NCBI GenBank assembly: GCA_946811695.1
Contig: OX328128.1
Span: 73,944,164 to 74,008,163, forward strand
Reading direction: 5' to 3'
Length of the DNA: 64,000 nucleotides
Origin: Gonocerus acuteangulatus
Lineage: Eukaryota; Arthropoda; Insecta; Hemiptera; Coreidae
Below are positions 35,474 through 46,979 of this stretch, piece after piece (the stretch's first letter is position 1; each line of letters opens with the position of its first letter). The notes below the pieces were generated by a model. That model searched no databases and had not been told where the DNA came from. It saw nothing but the letters and a program-made list of their open reading frames with translations. A program made the translations under genes and the position numbers.

Positions 35474-36429
35474 TCCCAATACTATGAAATCGTAACTTTC
35501 ATAGGCAAAGTGTTTTTGGGAGGGACCTGGAACTTGGCCTCTTTTTTCAACGTTAGTTTTTGGAGGGAGTATTAATATACTTTTTGAAATTTTGAGCTGG
35601 CGCCGTTGACCTTTGACTTGAGGAGGATGACGCTTCGTAGAGCGTCGAACTGTTTGTCAAGTAGTTGTGCTTGAATACGAATAGCCCTGGGGAAAGGCGC
35701 TAACGTACCTTTTCTGTATTTCCAGATTTTTCCTTCAGTTTTAGGCTCTCTTTACTAGACGATTAATTTGATATCCCTCATTTTGGCTTTCGGAAGAAAT
35801 GATGGGTTTTTCGAAGGAACGACAAGTACGGAACTGACCCTCTCCCCCCTCTGGGAGTCAAACACAACATTTCAGGATTATCCGATATTTGCCTTTAATA
35901 ACGCCCTAATGTCCCTCATCCTGCAAAATTTCAAGTCTCTATCTTTTCGAGAAGTGCTTAATACTTTTGACAAGTAAGTGAGTGAGTCCTAGAAATTCCG
36001 ATTGCCCGTTGAATATACTCGTATCTCAGAAACGCCTCCATGCAGAATCATGAAACTTTTCAATTTTACTAACATGTATTAGCATAATACCTGAGTAAAC
36101 GTTCATAAGTTTATCATTAACTGATTCAAAGTTATTAGAGGGTAAAAATCGGCTCTAACACTCCCTGTAATATATACAGTGTGCGTAGGCCGGAACTTGG
36201 CCTATATATACAGTGTAACCATTAAAATCAGAGAGACTCGAAATTGTGCGCTGTATGGGTCAAATACACAAAAAACTAACTGATGTACCCGCTTTTCACG
36301 ATTGTTTAAATTTATAGTAACATAAAATGTTTACACTGTGACCAACTGGTTAAACACAGCTTATTAGCGTTTCAAGAGACATAAATAACACACTTTCTCT
36401 GTTTGTTGTCTTCTTCATACTGCCATCAG
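35474..36429. other. Unassigned sequence after the satellite
   Basis: A 69-codon frame (35768-35977) has no domain. Words near 35525 (GGAACTTGGCCTC) and 36190 (GGAACTTGGCCTA) repeat, suggesting edges of a decayed element. Confidence 0.35.
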
Positions 36430-36892
36430 ATCAATTGGGTTGGTGCAAAAAATAATACAGGTTTATATATGACCAAGTCGTTCCAGATGGTGAACAACTT
36501 TTGAGTGGTCAACACCAACTTAACTCGTGAAGTCTTCCACCAAAGCCTTCTGTTGGTCGCCTATCTTGACCTTACTTGTCTTCGAGATGACAATCCTCAA
36601 GACAAAATTTTTGGAACCATCGCTGCACTGTACGTTCACTGATGTTTCCTTCACTCGAAATAACATTGATGTTATGCGCGGTTTGATGCGCACTTCAACC
36701 ATGGCGAAAATCTTATTTAGACAAGATGATTTTTAGAGTTTCTTACTCACAGAGAATGTTACTCAAACTTAACTAATCTTGAAGGAAAAACAACATTGTT
36801 CATAATCCATTGCCTAGCATTAGATTTTGTTTGCTCGAACACTTGTTAAAACCAAATATTTAAAATCTGCATTATTTTTGCACCAAACGAGT
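36430..36892 (-). mobile_element. Mariner-type element, internally deleted
   Basis: Left end TTGGTGCAAAAAATAATACA (36440) and right end (complement) TTGGTGCAAAAATAATGCAG (to 36886) are mariner-like inverted repeats. Transposase fragments lie inside on the minus strand. The length of ~460 bp, against ~1.3 kb for full mariners, shows a large deletion including the DDD catalytic region. Confidence 0.75.
36530..36720 (-). pseudogene. Mariner transposase N-terminal remnant
   Basis: One minus frame reads SERTVQRWFQKF, then LEDCHLEDKQGQDRRPTE. This is the paired-like helix-turn-helix region of mariner transposases: T-V-x-R-W-F-x-K-F followed by L-E-D and the G-R-P-hinge block. Frame shifts break it on either side. 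The 60-codon frame 36520-36702 is an adjacent frame of the same fragment. Confidence 0.7.
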
Positions 36893-37129
36893 ATATTACT
36901 TGTAGACAAGCCACCGATAGGCAATAACGCTATTTTCTGATAACTGTTCAAACTCCTAATGCTATTAATGATATGCAGTTAGAAATAACAGGTACAACAG
37001 CTAAACAGTTAATTTTTAACGAACAGTTTCATAGAATGTTAGGATGTTACGGTACGGTATTCACAGAAAACGATTTCCAAACTTTATTTATATACATAAA
37101 TTCCTTAGGTTAAAGAAGAACCATATACA

Positions 37130-37513
37130 TCAACCAAAATGAAAATAACGTGTAATGTAAAATAACATTTAATTTGTTAATTAAAGAGGTCGGGGAAAGT
37201 AGTGCTAACATTTTTAATAAAACTTAACTGTAGCTTCTAGATTTTTGATATTATGTGGGACTATCAGTCTATGATGCAAATGCTACTAAAATATGACTAC
37301 AAGCTCTGTATGCTACTTAATATTGTTGCCCCTAACCATTTCAACTGATAGTTCCACATAATATCCAACACATAGCAGCTACAGTTAAGTTTTGTTCAAA
37401 AAGTTTCTTTGTACTATTTTGCCCGACTCCCTCAATTATTATGAAAAAAAAAAATCTTCACAAATTAAATGTTTTGCAAAACATTTTTAATTACACGTTA
37501 TTTCCATTTTAGG
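37130..37513. mobile_element. Palindromic MITE-like element
   Basis: 37130-37300 and 37330-37513 are imperfect reverse complements: AAAATGAAAATAACGTGTAA against its inverse at the right end, GAGGTCGGGGAAAGTAGT against CCCGACTCCCTC, and AACTTAACTGTAGC in both. No coding. The superfamily is unknown. Confidence 0.6.
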
Positions 37514-37600
37514 GTGGTAACATATAGATAACACGCCCAAAAATTCGTAGTTAATAATAATGGACGTTAAAATTTAAATAATTAAATAATATTTTTATTT
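37514..37600 (+). mobile_element. S2 SINE fragment, 5' truncated, plus orientation
   Basis: GGTGGTAACATATAGATAAC and TAATAATGGACGTTAAAATT are the S2 3' part with its A/T-rich tail. The tRNA-like head is missing. Confidence 0.6.
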
Positions 37601-37731
37601 TAATTGATGTATAGGTTTGCTGTCGGTCACCAAACCTAATTGGTCGCTAATGGCGATTAACTGCTAAAAAATAACTGCTAATGGCAACCTATCACCCCAA
37701 TACAAACCGAGTAAAATGCAGTAAATGTTTG

Positions 37732-40699
37732 TAGCCGTCTGGCCACTTGAGACAAGACTGGGTGATTTTCTACCCCCTACCTAACCAGGGTCTTTATCTG
37801 CTCCATAGTTTGTAGTAGACTGAGCCGCCTGGCCACTTGAGACAAGACTGGGTGATTTTCTACCCCCTACCTAACCAGGGTCTTTATCTGCTCCATAGTT
37901 TGTAGTAGACTGAGCCGTCTGGCCACTTGAGACAAGACTGGGTGATTTTCTACCCCCTACCTAACCAGGGTCTTTATCTGCTCCATAGTTTGTAGTAGAC
38001 TGAGCCGTCTGGCCACTTGAGACAAGACTGGGTGATTTTTCTACCCCCTCCCTAACCAGGGTCTGCATCTGCTCCATAGTTTGTAGTAGACTGAGCCGTC
38101 TGGCCACTTGAGATAAGACTGGGTGATTTTCTACTCCCTCCCTAACCAGGGTCTGCATCTGCTCCATAGTTTGTAGTAGACTGAGCCGTCTGGCCACTTG
38201 AGACAAGACTGGGTGATTTTCTACCCCCTACCTAACCAGGGTCTTTATCTGCTCCATAGTTTGTTGTAGACTGAGCCGTCTGGCCACTTGAGACAAGACT
38301 GGGTGATTTTCTACCCCCTACCTTACCAGGGTCTGCATCTGCTCCATAGTTTGTTGTAGACTGAGCCGTCTGGCCACTTGAGATAAGACTGGGTGATTTT
38401 CTACCCCCGACCAAACCAGGGTCTGCATCTGCTCTATAGTTTGTAGTAGACTGAGCCGTCTGGCCACTTGAGACAAGACTGGGTGATTTTCTACCCCCTA
38501 CCTAACCAGGGTCTTTATCTGCTCCATAGTTTGTAGTAGACTGAGCCGTCTGGCCACTTGAGACAAGACTGGGTGATTTTTCTACCCCCTCCCTAACCAG
38601 GGTCTGCATCTGCTCCATAGTTTGTAGTAGACTGAGCCGTCTGGCCACTTGAGATAAGACTGGGTGATTTTCTACTCCCTCCCTAACCAGGGTCTGCATC
38701 TGCTCCATAGTTTGTAGTAGACTGAGCCGTCTGGCCACTTGAGACAAGACTGGGTGATTTTCTACCCCCTACCTAACCAGGGTCTTTATCTGCTCCATAG
38801 TTTGTAGTAGACTGAGCCGTCTGGCCACTTGAGACAAGACTGGGTGATTTTTCTACCCCCTCCCTAACCAGGGTCTGCATCTGCTCCATAGTTTGTAGTA
38901 GACTGAGCCGTCTGGCCACTTGAGATAAGACTGGGTGATTTTCTACTCCCTCCCTAACCAGGGTCTGCATCTGCTCCATAGTTTGTAGTAGACTGAGCCG
39001 TCTGGCCACTTGAGACAAGACTGGGTGATTTTCTACCCCCTACCTAACCAGGGTCTTTATCTGCTCCATAGTTTGTTGTAGACTGAGCCGTCTGGCCACT
39101 TGAGACAAGACTGGGTGATTTTCTACCCCCTACCTTACCAGGGTCTGCATCTGCTCCATAGTTTGTTGTAGACTGAGCCGTCTGGCCACTTGAGATAAGA
39201 CTGGGTGATTTTCTACCCCCGACCAAACCAGGGTCTGCATCTGCTCTATAGTTTGTAGTAGACTGAGCCGTCTGGCCACTTGAGACAAGACTGGGTGATT
39301 TTCTACCCCCTACCTAACCAGGGTCTTTATCTGCTCCATAGTTTGTAGTAGACTGAGCCGTCTGGCCACTTGAGACAAGACTGGGTGATTTTTCTACCCC
39401 CTCCCTAACCAGGGTCTGCATCTGCTCCATAGTTTGTAGTAGACTGAGCCGTCTGGCCACTTGAGATAAGACTGGGTGATTTTCTACTCCCTCCCTAACC
39501 AGGGTCTGCATCTGCTCCATAGTTTGTAGTAGACTGAGCCGTCTGGCCACTTGAGACAAGACTGGGTGATTTTCTACCCCCTACCTAACCAGGGTCTTTA
39601 TCTGCTCCATAGTTTGTTGTAGACTGAGCCGTCTGGCCACTTGAGACAAGACTGGGTGATTTTCTACCCCCTACCTTACCAGGGTCTGCATCTGCTCCAT
39701 AGTTTGTTGTAGACTGAGCCGTCTGGCCACTTGAGATAAGACTGGGTGATTTTCTACCCCCGACCAAACCAGGGTCTGCATCTGCTCTATAGTTTGTAGT
39801 AGACTGAGCCGTCTGGCCACTTGAGACAAGACTGGGTGATTTTCTACCCCCTACCTAACCAGGGTCTTTATCTGCTCCATAGTTTGTAGTAGACTGAGCC
39901 GTCTGGCCACTTGAGACAAGACTGGGTGATTTTTCTACCCCCTCCCTAACCAGGGTCTGCATCTGCTCCATAGTTTGTAGTAGACTGAGCCGTCTGGCCA
40001 CTTGAGATAAGACTGGGTGATTTTCTACTCCCTCCCTAACCAGGGTCTGCATCTGCTCCATAGTTTGTAGTAGACTGAGCCGTCTGGCCACTTGAGACAA
40101 GACTGGGTGATTTTCTACCCCCTACCTAACCAGGGTCTTTATCTGCTCCATAGTTTGTTGTAGACTGAGCCGTCTGGCCACTTGAGACAAGACTGGGTGA
40201 TTTTCTACCCCCTACCTTACCAGGGTCTGCATCTGCTCCATAGTTTGTTGTAGACTGAGCCGTCTGGCCACTTGAGATAAGACTGGGTGATTTTCTACCC
40301 CCGACCAAACCAGGGTCTGCATCTGCTCTATAGTTTGTAGTAGACTGAGCCTCTGGCCACTTGAGACAAGACTGGATGATTTTCTACCCCCTCCCTAACC
40401 AGGGTCTGCATCTGCTCCATAGTTTGTAGTAGACTGAGCCATCTGGCCACTTGAGACAAGACTGGGTGATTTTCTACCCCCTACCTAACCAGGGTCTGCA
40501 TCTGCTCCCTAGTTTGTAGTAGACTGAGCCGTCTGGCCACTTGAGATAAGACTGGGTGATTTTCTACCCCCTACCTAACCAGGGTCTGCATCTGCTCCAT
40601 AGTTTGTAGTAGACCGAGCCGTCTGGCCACTTCAGACAGGACTGGGTGATTTTTCTACCCCCTACCTAACCAGGGTCTGCATCTGCTCCATAGTTTGTC
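37732..40699. repeat. 90-bp minisatellite with six-monomer higher-order repeat
   Basis: About 33 tandem monomers of 90 bp (some 91 bp, with an extra T in GATTTTTCTACC). Six monomer variants (a-f) recur in the order abcdef abc abcdef abcdef abcdef from 37919 to about 40354: a 541-bp higher-order unit, with one 271-bp half-unit lacking def. On the minus strand a monomer encodes 30 codons (LSLLQTMEQMQTLVREGVEN then HPVLSQVARR), but 91-bp monomers shift the frame and TAG stops occur in a/d monomers, so frames never exceed 81 codons. Not treated as a gene. Confidence 0.95.
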
Positions 40700-41542
40700 G
40701 TTTCACATTACTCAACCATTTAAAACTTGTGTTCTACTTAATATTTTGCTTTCGTTTAGAAAATTTAAAACCTGTGTTTTAATTCAAATTTTGCAATCTT
40801 ACCTTGTTAGGAAGTTCTCTCAATAACAACAATGTGCGCTGAAAATTATATATAATTGAACAATTAGTGTTTAATCAATTATACTATAGTATAATTTTTA
40901 ATTGCGATTTTTTCTATACTCGATCCTTGAATAATTTCACCAAGGTCATTTAATCGGTGAATTCTTTTGATTCATCTGGCTTCATTGTTTAAATATTTTA
41001 TAAGTTTTGAATTCTGTCGTATATTCTATTTTCTAAAACGAAATCTTTATATTTGAAGAACTGTAACAAATGGTTTATTATATACAAACAAATTATAACG
41101 AATGACTTACATAAGGAGGTCGTGTAACTCTGCCATTTTGTTTCCCATCCACCGATTCCTAATCCAGGAATGAAAGAAAAAAAAAACAACAACATTCATT
41201 CCAAGGGCAGGATCCCAAAACCTGTAAAATGAGGAACGAGGAACAGAGAATTAAAATCTTATACATCCTTGAGCTTTCAGGAAATCTTGTTTTAGTTCCT
41301 AAATACTTCGGAACAAATTTTGTAAAATTTATTATTATTTTTTTTTTAAAATAGATTTTAAGATCTTCGACTACATGTTGATCTTGAAATGCGCAACTTG
41401 CTGACGAGAGGTGTCGACTTTTCATAATCTAAAGATTACGACAAAATCGGTCGTTAAATTTATTGTATAATCATGCCGAAATGGCGTTATGCGGATAAAT
41501 CGTTAGTTCTCAATAGAACTTTTTTTTGAAAAAAGAAAAAAA
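40700..41542. other. AT-rich sequence, no gene seen
   Basis: No recognised repeat or supported frame. Confidence 0.45.
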
Positions 41543-42336
41543 GACCAACTTGCAGGAACTGCGTCACTTTAGCGCGGTTCCGTTCACTTCTAAACATTCA
41601 CTTTTGAACACACTATAAAAATGTTTCACATTTCCTTACCTTGTTTTTGTCAAATAATCGATTTACTGTTAAATTCAATTAAAATGGGAAAGAACTAGTT
41701 AAAACTTAAGGTAAACAAATACAAAAACCCGTTCAAAAGAGCAAAACTAACAATTGCGAATTTTGAAGTCCTTATTTCTCCGATTTGCATCGTCCCATCG
41801 AAAATTACATTAGAACCTTTTTTTTAGGGAACGTAGTGAGCTTTTTAATGGTCATCTTCCACTTACCACGCTTTCCCAACCGTTTTCCAGATATTTTAGA
41901 AAATATACGAAAATCCCAAAACTTTTCATTGCTGTTAATGAAATATTTTATTCCTAGTACTTCCTTAACTCCAAACGGAACCAAAATTTACCTACCATAG
42001 ATTAGATGAATATCAAACGTCTGGAACAAGTTCCAACTGAATTAATCCTTTCTCAATACCCAAACTGAAAATTAGTTTGGAAAAGTAGGTATTTCAATGT
42101 TTCTCAAAAACGGTTACAGATATCGCTTTAAAAATGGTTTCATTCGTTTTTCTACGATAAGAATAACATATAAAACGAGTACCTACAAGCATATGAACTC
42201 GAAAACGTAAACTTTACGATTTTTTTTCGTCCAAAAAGTATATTCCGGTATTTTGTAGTCGGCACTTCCAGATTGCGTCATGAGGTCAACCCTATAAGCG
42301 GGTTTCCTCCCTATGGAGGGAGGGAGGAAACCCGCT
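41543..42336 (-). mobile_element. Family B element B3, minus
   Basis: The minus-strand 5' end is at 42336: AGCGGGTTTCCTCC followed by a purine-rich complement forming a ~14-bp hairpin with a GGAGGAAACCCGCT arm. The 3' end is at 41543, with GGAACCGCGCTAAAG and hairpin CGCAGttcCTGC(A). Length 794 bp. This copy lacks the TA tract. Confidence 0.65.
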
Positions 42337-42868
42337 AAAATAAAAAAGGGCGAATTGTTCGAAAAATATTAGGCACAATAATACTGAGCATCGAAATTAC
42401 ACATTTCGAACAAATAAGAAAATAGTTCAATAAGCTTTAATAATTGTGATAAGCAACAAGTCAAAAAATACACCAGATATTTGCTTTATTCAGAATCTCG
42501 CCAAGTGGGCGCTTCCCTTGATGCGGATTTGCTTTAATACAGCTGTCTAAAATCTACGAAAACCACTAACAATTCATAGTTATATCACTTGGCATTGAAA
42601 TTCCATTAAGAAAAGTGCTGTTTACATTGCGAATCCTCGTCCAACAGATTACTAGCAGTTTTTTTTTACTGCGCGTAGTAACGTGGTGCAGTAAAAACCG
42701 CTTCTTTTGTATTCTAACGAAATATGTATCTATAAATACAAGGTGGCCCAGATAGTAGTAAACAAAATGCAGAAAGACATAAGCCAACAGTCAACAGAAA
42801 CAACTGGCCGCATGAGCATACAAGTATTATCATTAAAAATTTTATGTAGTAAGAAAAAATAATAAAAT
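42337..42868. other. Unassigned AT-rich sequence
   Basis: Short frames only; none with a domain. Confidence 0.4.
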
Positions 42869-43050
42869 TCGTTTAGAGCCTTCTGCTCAAAATCAGGAAC
42901 ATAAATATGCTTTAAGTCCACCCGTCAAACCTATTTACTCACATAGGAGCAAGCGCGTTGGCTATGTTTGTACATGGCCACCACGCATGAGCTAACGCTT
43001 TTTATCAGTTTAGTCAATCGCTAAAGCATATTTATGCTAAAACACCTTTG
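42869..43050 (+). mobile_element. Family F element, short copy
   Basis: Starts near CGTTTAGAGCCTTCTGCTCA, with ACATAAATATGCTTTAAGT (about 42900) and the inverse CTAAAGCATATTTATGCT (about 43022-43040). It matches 48836-49230 with an internal deletion. Confidence 0.55.
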
Positions 43051-43251
43051 TTTATCTTTACATCTCTGTTAGTTTTATTTTTTTTTTTTTTTATTGACCT
43101 CCAAATTTTCTATAATAACCGCCTAATGTTCAATTAAAAAAAAAAAAAAAAAAAAGATTGGTTCAGAGTTTATTGTCATAATGTTTTTTTTTAAAAAACG
43201 CTCATTATTAGCTGATTATTCTAACTTGTAATTTGTGTATATTTATTTTAA

Positions 43252-43287
43252 GCTGAAGATGGCTGCCAATGTGCAGCCGAAACGTCC
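43252..43287 (+). ncRNA. Hammerhead-type ribozyme motif, diverged copy
   Basis: CTGAAGA (fits CUGANGA), stem II GGCTGC/GCAGCC with a 6-nt loop, GAAAC and GTC. Stem II carries compensatory changes relative to the copies at 8595 and 9766 (GGCTAC/GTAGCC). Downstream 43320-43390 matches the PLE tail (GCCGAGTCCCGACCATACC), so it is part of a Penelope scrap. Confidence 0.7.
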
Positions 43288-43400
43288 AATACAGATTACT
43301 TCCTGAAGGCCTGACGTTTTTTCCTCCTAGCCGAGTCCCGACCATACCTTGTCTTCGTATCACCGCAACGACTATCTTCATCTCCATTATGTGTAAAGTG
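43288..43400 (+). mobile_element. Penelope-like element 3' tail fragment
   Basis: GAGTCCCGACCATACC...CGTATCACCGCAACGACTATC is alignable to the tail downstream of the motif at 53758 (GAATCCCAACCATTCC...TATCACCTCAACGGCTAACTATC). No coding. Confidence 0.55.
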
Positions 43401-43516
43401 GAAACCCTTCTCTTCAAAGGTCTATTTGAGCTCGTAGAAGGGTAATTTTCTTATATCCGACGGTATCGTTTTCTAGATCTCGACGAGAACTAGAACTTTG
43501 TTCCTTTCAAAAATGA

Positions 43517-43518
<2 letters not shown>

Positions 43519-43604
<86 letters not shown>
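43519..43604. repeat. (TA)n microsatellite
   Basis: TA run interrupted once by GTATAT near 43562. Confidence 0.95.
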
Positions 43605-43607
<3 letters not shown>

Positions 43608-43904
43608 TGTAAGTGTTTTATAATTGGATGCACATTTTTCGCAACTGAACTCCGAACGCCAATTATTAACAAGAGAACGGTCGAATTGTTTGTTAAATTG
43701 GAATGAAACTCGTGCTCATCTAAAGAAAAAAAGATGAGCTGTAAAAATAAACTTCATTGGACCATTAGAAATGGGGTTTTACTATGGAACCAAATTATTA
43801 ATTTAGCCTTTATTTTTACTTCCTTACAAAAGAATTCTGGTCGTTATTAATTGTATGTCACACTAATAAGGAACATGAGTTTTTTGTACAGTTTAGTATT
43901 ACAT

Positions 43905-44075
43905 TTTTACGAATTTTAGGATGGGTTATCCATAGGTTACCACCCTTTTCTAGCCAGGGTAGGGCTGATGCCTTTTCTTTTTCCTAAAGAAAAGTTACCA
44001 CCCCTAGTGGGAATCGAACTCACGACCCTTTGGCACAGAGTGTTAAGTGCTCACGCCTTAACGCTCACGGCGTGA
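43905..44075 (-). mobile_element. S2 SINE, minus
   Basis: tRNA-like head on the right (minus-strand B box GGGTTCGATTCCCAC-like at about 44005-44020; A-box region GAGCGTTAAGGCGTGAGCAC at 44045-44065) and the GGGTTATCCATAGGTTACCA body on the left. The head end runs into an AT/TA-rich stretch. Confidence 0.7.
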
Positions 44076-44121
44076 GCACTCCTTGTACAGTTAAAAAAAA
44101 ACTTTTTTTTTGCGTACCGTT

Positions 44122-44125
<4 letters not shown>

Positions 44126-44200
<75 letters not shown>
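44126..44200. repeat. (TA)n microsatellite
   Basis: Uninterrupted TA run. Confidence 0.95.
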
Positions 44201-44203
<3 letters not shown>

Positions 44204-44562
44204 CCCATTAAAAGTCAAGGTCTATTTTAGAATGGGGGAAGGTCCGGAGCGCCCCGGAGTCATGAAACCTACTCTATCAAGTCATGATGAGCTAATTCCC
44301 AATATGTGAAAAATGAAAACTGATATATTTCAGAATGATGTTAAATAAATTAACAATTGTGTCAGCAGCTAATATTTAAAAAACAAAAGTCTGGAACTGT
44401 GACAACTTTGTTTTACAATGTTCCTCTTCTGATTTCGTTTGGAAATCGTGGAATCGAAACCGTTCTTTCTTGCAAAATGTAATAACTTGTAAAAATATAC
44501 AAATTACTTGTAAATTAAATGTCAAAAGGAAGCAAGCTTGTACAAAAATTGTGTTAAAATTA

Positions 44563-44820
44563 AAACGACAAATATTTTCAAAACTTTAGACATAGAATTT
44601 AGCGGAGAAATATACCTGTTATTATTTGATTAACTGGAAGATTATGCTTTAAAAATATTATGTTCAGATTTAAACGACAAATATTTTCAAAACTTTAGAC
44701 ATAGAATTTAGCGGAGAAATATACCTGTTATTATTTGATTAACTGGAAGATTATGCTTTAAAAATATTATGTTCAGATTTAAACGTCATATATTTTCAAA
44801 ACATTAAACATAAAGTCCTC
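44563..44820 (+). repeat. 109-bp tandem repeat, ~2.4 copies
   Basis: AAACGACAAATATTTTCAAA recurs at 44563 and 44672, and diverged at 44781. The first two units are nearly identical. A related, more diverged stretch lies at 46215-46500. Confidence 0.8.
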
Positions 44821-44865
44821 TTAAGTAGACTTTATGTTTAAACTGGATTAAAATTGTTCAATTTA

Positions 44866-45001
44866 TTTTAATTTTAACGTCCATTATAATTAACTCAGAA
44901 TTTCAGGACGGGTTATCTATAGGTTACCATCCTTTTCTAGCCAGGATAGAGCTGATGCCTTTTATTTTTTCCACCCCTAGTGGAAATCAAACCCACAACC
45001 C
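44866..45001 (-). mobile_element. S2 SINE fragment, minus
   Basis: Body and B-box part (CCACCCCTAGTGGAAATC) present; the remainder of the tRNA-like head is lost at about 45001. Confidence 0.6.
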
Positions 45002-45059
45002 AATTTGAAATTACTTTATTGAATTGTAATATTGACTTCAAATGCATTCAAAAAATTTG

Positions 45060-45599
45060 ACTTAAAATTTACGAAGAGATCAATCTATAATTGTTTGATT
45101 TAAAATATCTCGAAAACAGTTGGTAAATCGTGGTAAGTGGAAAGTAACCATTCGAAAGGTTACTTAATTCTCTACAAAAAAGGTTCTTAAGCAGTTTTCG
45201 ATGGTGGAATGTCAATCGGAGATATAAGTGCTTATAATTTTAAAAGTGTTTGTTTTGTTCTATTGAATGGGGTTTAGTGTTTGCTTAGTTCGCTTTTTAA
45301 TAGGTTGTTTTTTGTTTTAAATTGAATTTATGAGTAAAATGAGTATTTTAGTTAAAGAAGGGAAGAAAATGAGAAACTTATTGGCAATAATTGTTTCCTA
45401 GAGCGAACGTTGAGTTTCCGCTTAGGATACTGTCAGTTTCCTGTTGCGGCGCCTTCAACTTCCTTCTCTTAAAGATTTAATTTATATTTTCAACGAAAGA
45501 TCAAACCAATCTACTAATAACTGCTTACATTTCTTTGCTAATGGCACTAGGGATAAGATCGGAACCGCGCTAAGATGACGCAGTTCCTGCTAATCGAAC
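45060..45599 (+). mobile_element. Family B element 3' half (B5)
   Basis: Interior block TATCTCGAAAACAGTTGGTA at about 45107, then GTCAATCGGAGATATAAGTG, ending GGAACCGCGCTAAGAT, hairpin GCAGttcCTGC and CGAAC followed by a 19-T run. The 5' part is not intact. Confidence 0.6.
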
Positions 45600-46979
45600 T
45601 TTTTTTTTTTTTTTTTTTGATCAATTAAGAATCAAATGGTCTATGTTTAACAATACGTTTACTTGTTAAAACGATCTTCGACAATTTATAATGCCAAAAA
45701 AAAAAAAAAAAAATACATTCTATTGTATTTATTTACAAAACTTCTCACAATTATATTTAATTTTATTTATTATGGAAATCCGTGAGACGTTTCCAATCCT
45801 CAGCTAGGTATTGTACTTTGTGTGAGTTAAACAAAAAAAAAAAAATGTTTTTCGATGTAATGGCCCCATTTCTCGAAGGTGATTGTTCGGCATCCTCTTT
45901 GCATAATTGTATTCTGATAATATTTCATGATATGTTTTAGCAATTTAAGGCGTATTTAATCGCTCTAAAAGGTTTAGGTGTTTTGTTGCTAATATTGTAT
46001 TGCCTAATCGGTATATGACATGTATTTTAATTCAATAGATTGCTTTTTATTGAGCAAATAATCTTTGTCGGGAGATTTGTACGTAAAATCTTACTGATGG
46101 AGTATAGTTGTTAAAGTGTTAACTGAATGACACAATTATCTTTAATACATTAAACATAAAATCTACCAAAGATGTTTGTTTGTAGTTGACTATATTTGTT
46201 ATATTATATAATATTTGTTAAAATTAAAACGACCAATATTTTCAAAACTTCAGGCATCGAATATAGCAGAGAGATTAATCTGTAATTATTTGATTAAGTG
46301 GAAGATTATGTTTAAAAATATTGCGTTCAGATTGAAACGTCTACATAATTCTAAACGTTACACGTAAAGTCTACTAGAGAGATTGGTCTAAAATATTTCA
46401 ATTTGAAATTTTTTCATTGAATTAAAATATCGACTTAGAATTAAAATATCAAATGTTTTTAAACATTTTACATAAAATTTGCCGAAGAGATTGCTCCTCG
46501 TCTGAATAGAGATTTTTAAGGAAAAATATAAGGCATATGGGTTGCATTAGGTTCCACTTGTCGCATTATCTATACAAAATGCCCGTGGAAGCCTACTCTC
46601 GTAGTAAAGTTGTTGTTTGTTGTTGTTTATTTGTGTTTTAGGGCAAAAAACTATGTGATTATCTATGATCACCTAAAGATTATCGTGATCTTGCACTATT
46701 TCCTAGGCTGTTGTTGCTGTAGAACGCTGCCAAAGAGCCAGAATTTTAAATGATGTATCTATTTGCTATCTAATCGTACTAAAAGCTCTGGAAGATTTTT
46801 TTTCAATGGAGCGAAATTACTTAGTCATTCGTTATCAGTTTATAAAAATACTTTTTACTGAGTAAATAATCTTTATCTGTATGTTTGTCAAAGTTATTAC
46901 ACGTAACATCCGCCGGAATTGGCCTATAATTGTTCGATTCGTAATGGATATTTTTAGTAAACATGTCATCTTCAAATCA
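45600..46979. other. AT-rich sequence with relics of the 109-bp repeat
   Basis: 46215-46500 resembles the 109-bp tandem unit at 44563. No gene. Confidence 0.4.

Noticed and set aside
37961..40308. Repetitive 60-81-residue proteins on the minus strand
   Set aside because: Each is a fragment of the minisatellite; 91-bp monomers and stops break every frame, and no flanking exon signals were found.
28803..40699. CRISPR array
   Set aside because: The repeats are contiguous, with no unique spacers, and the context is eukaryotic.
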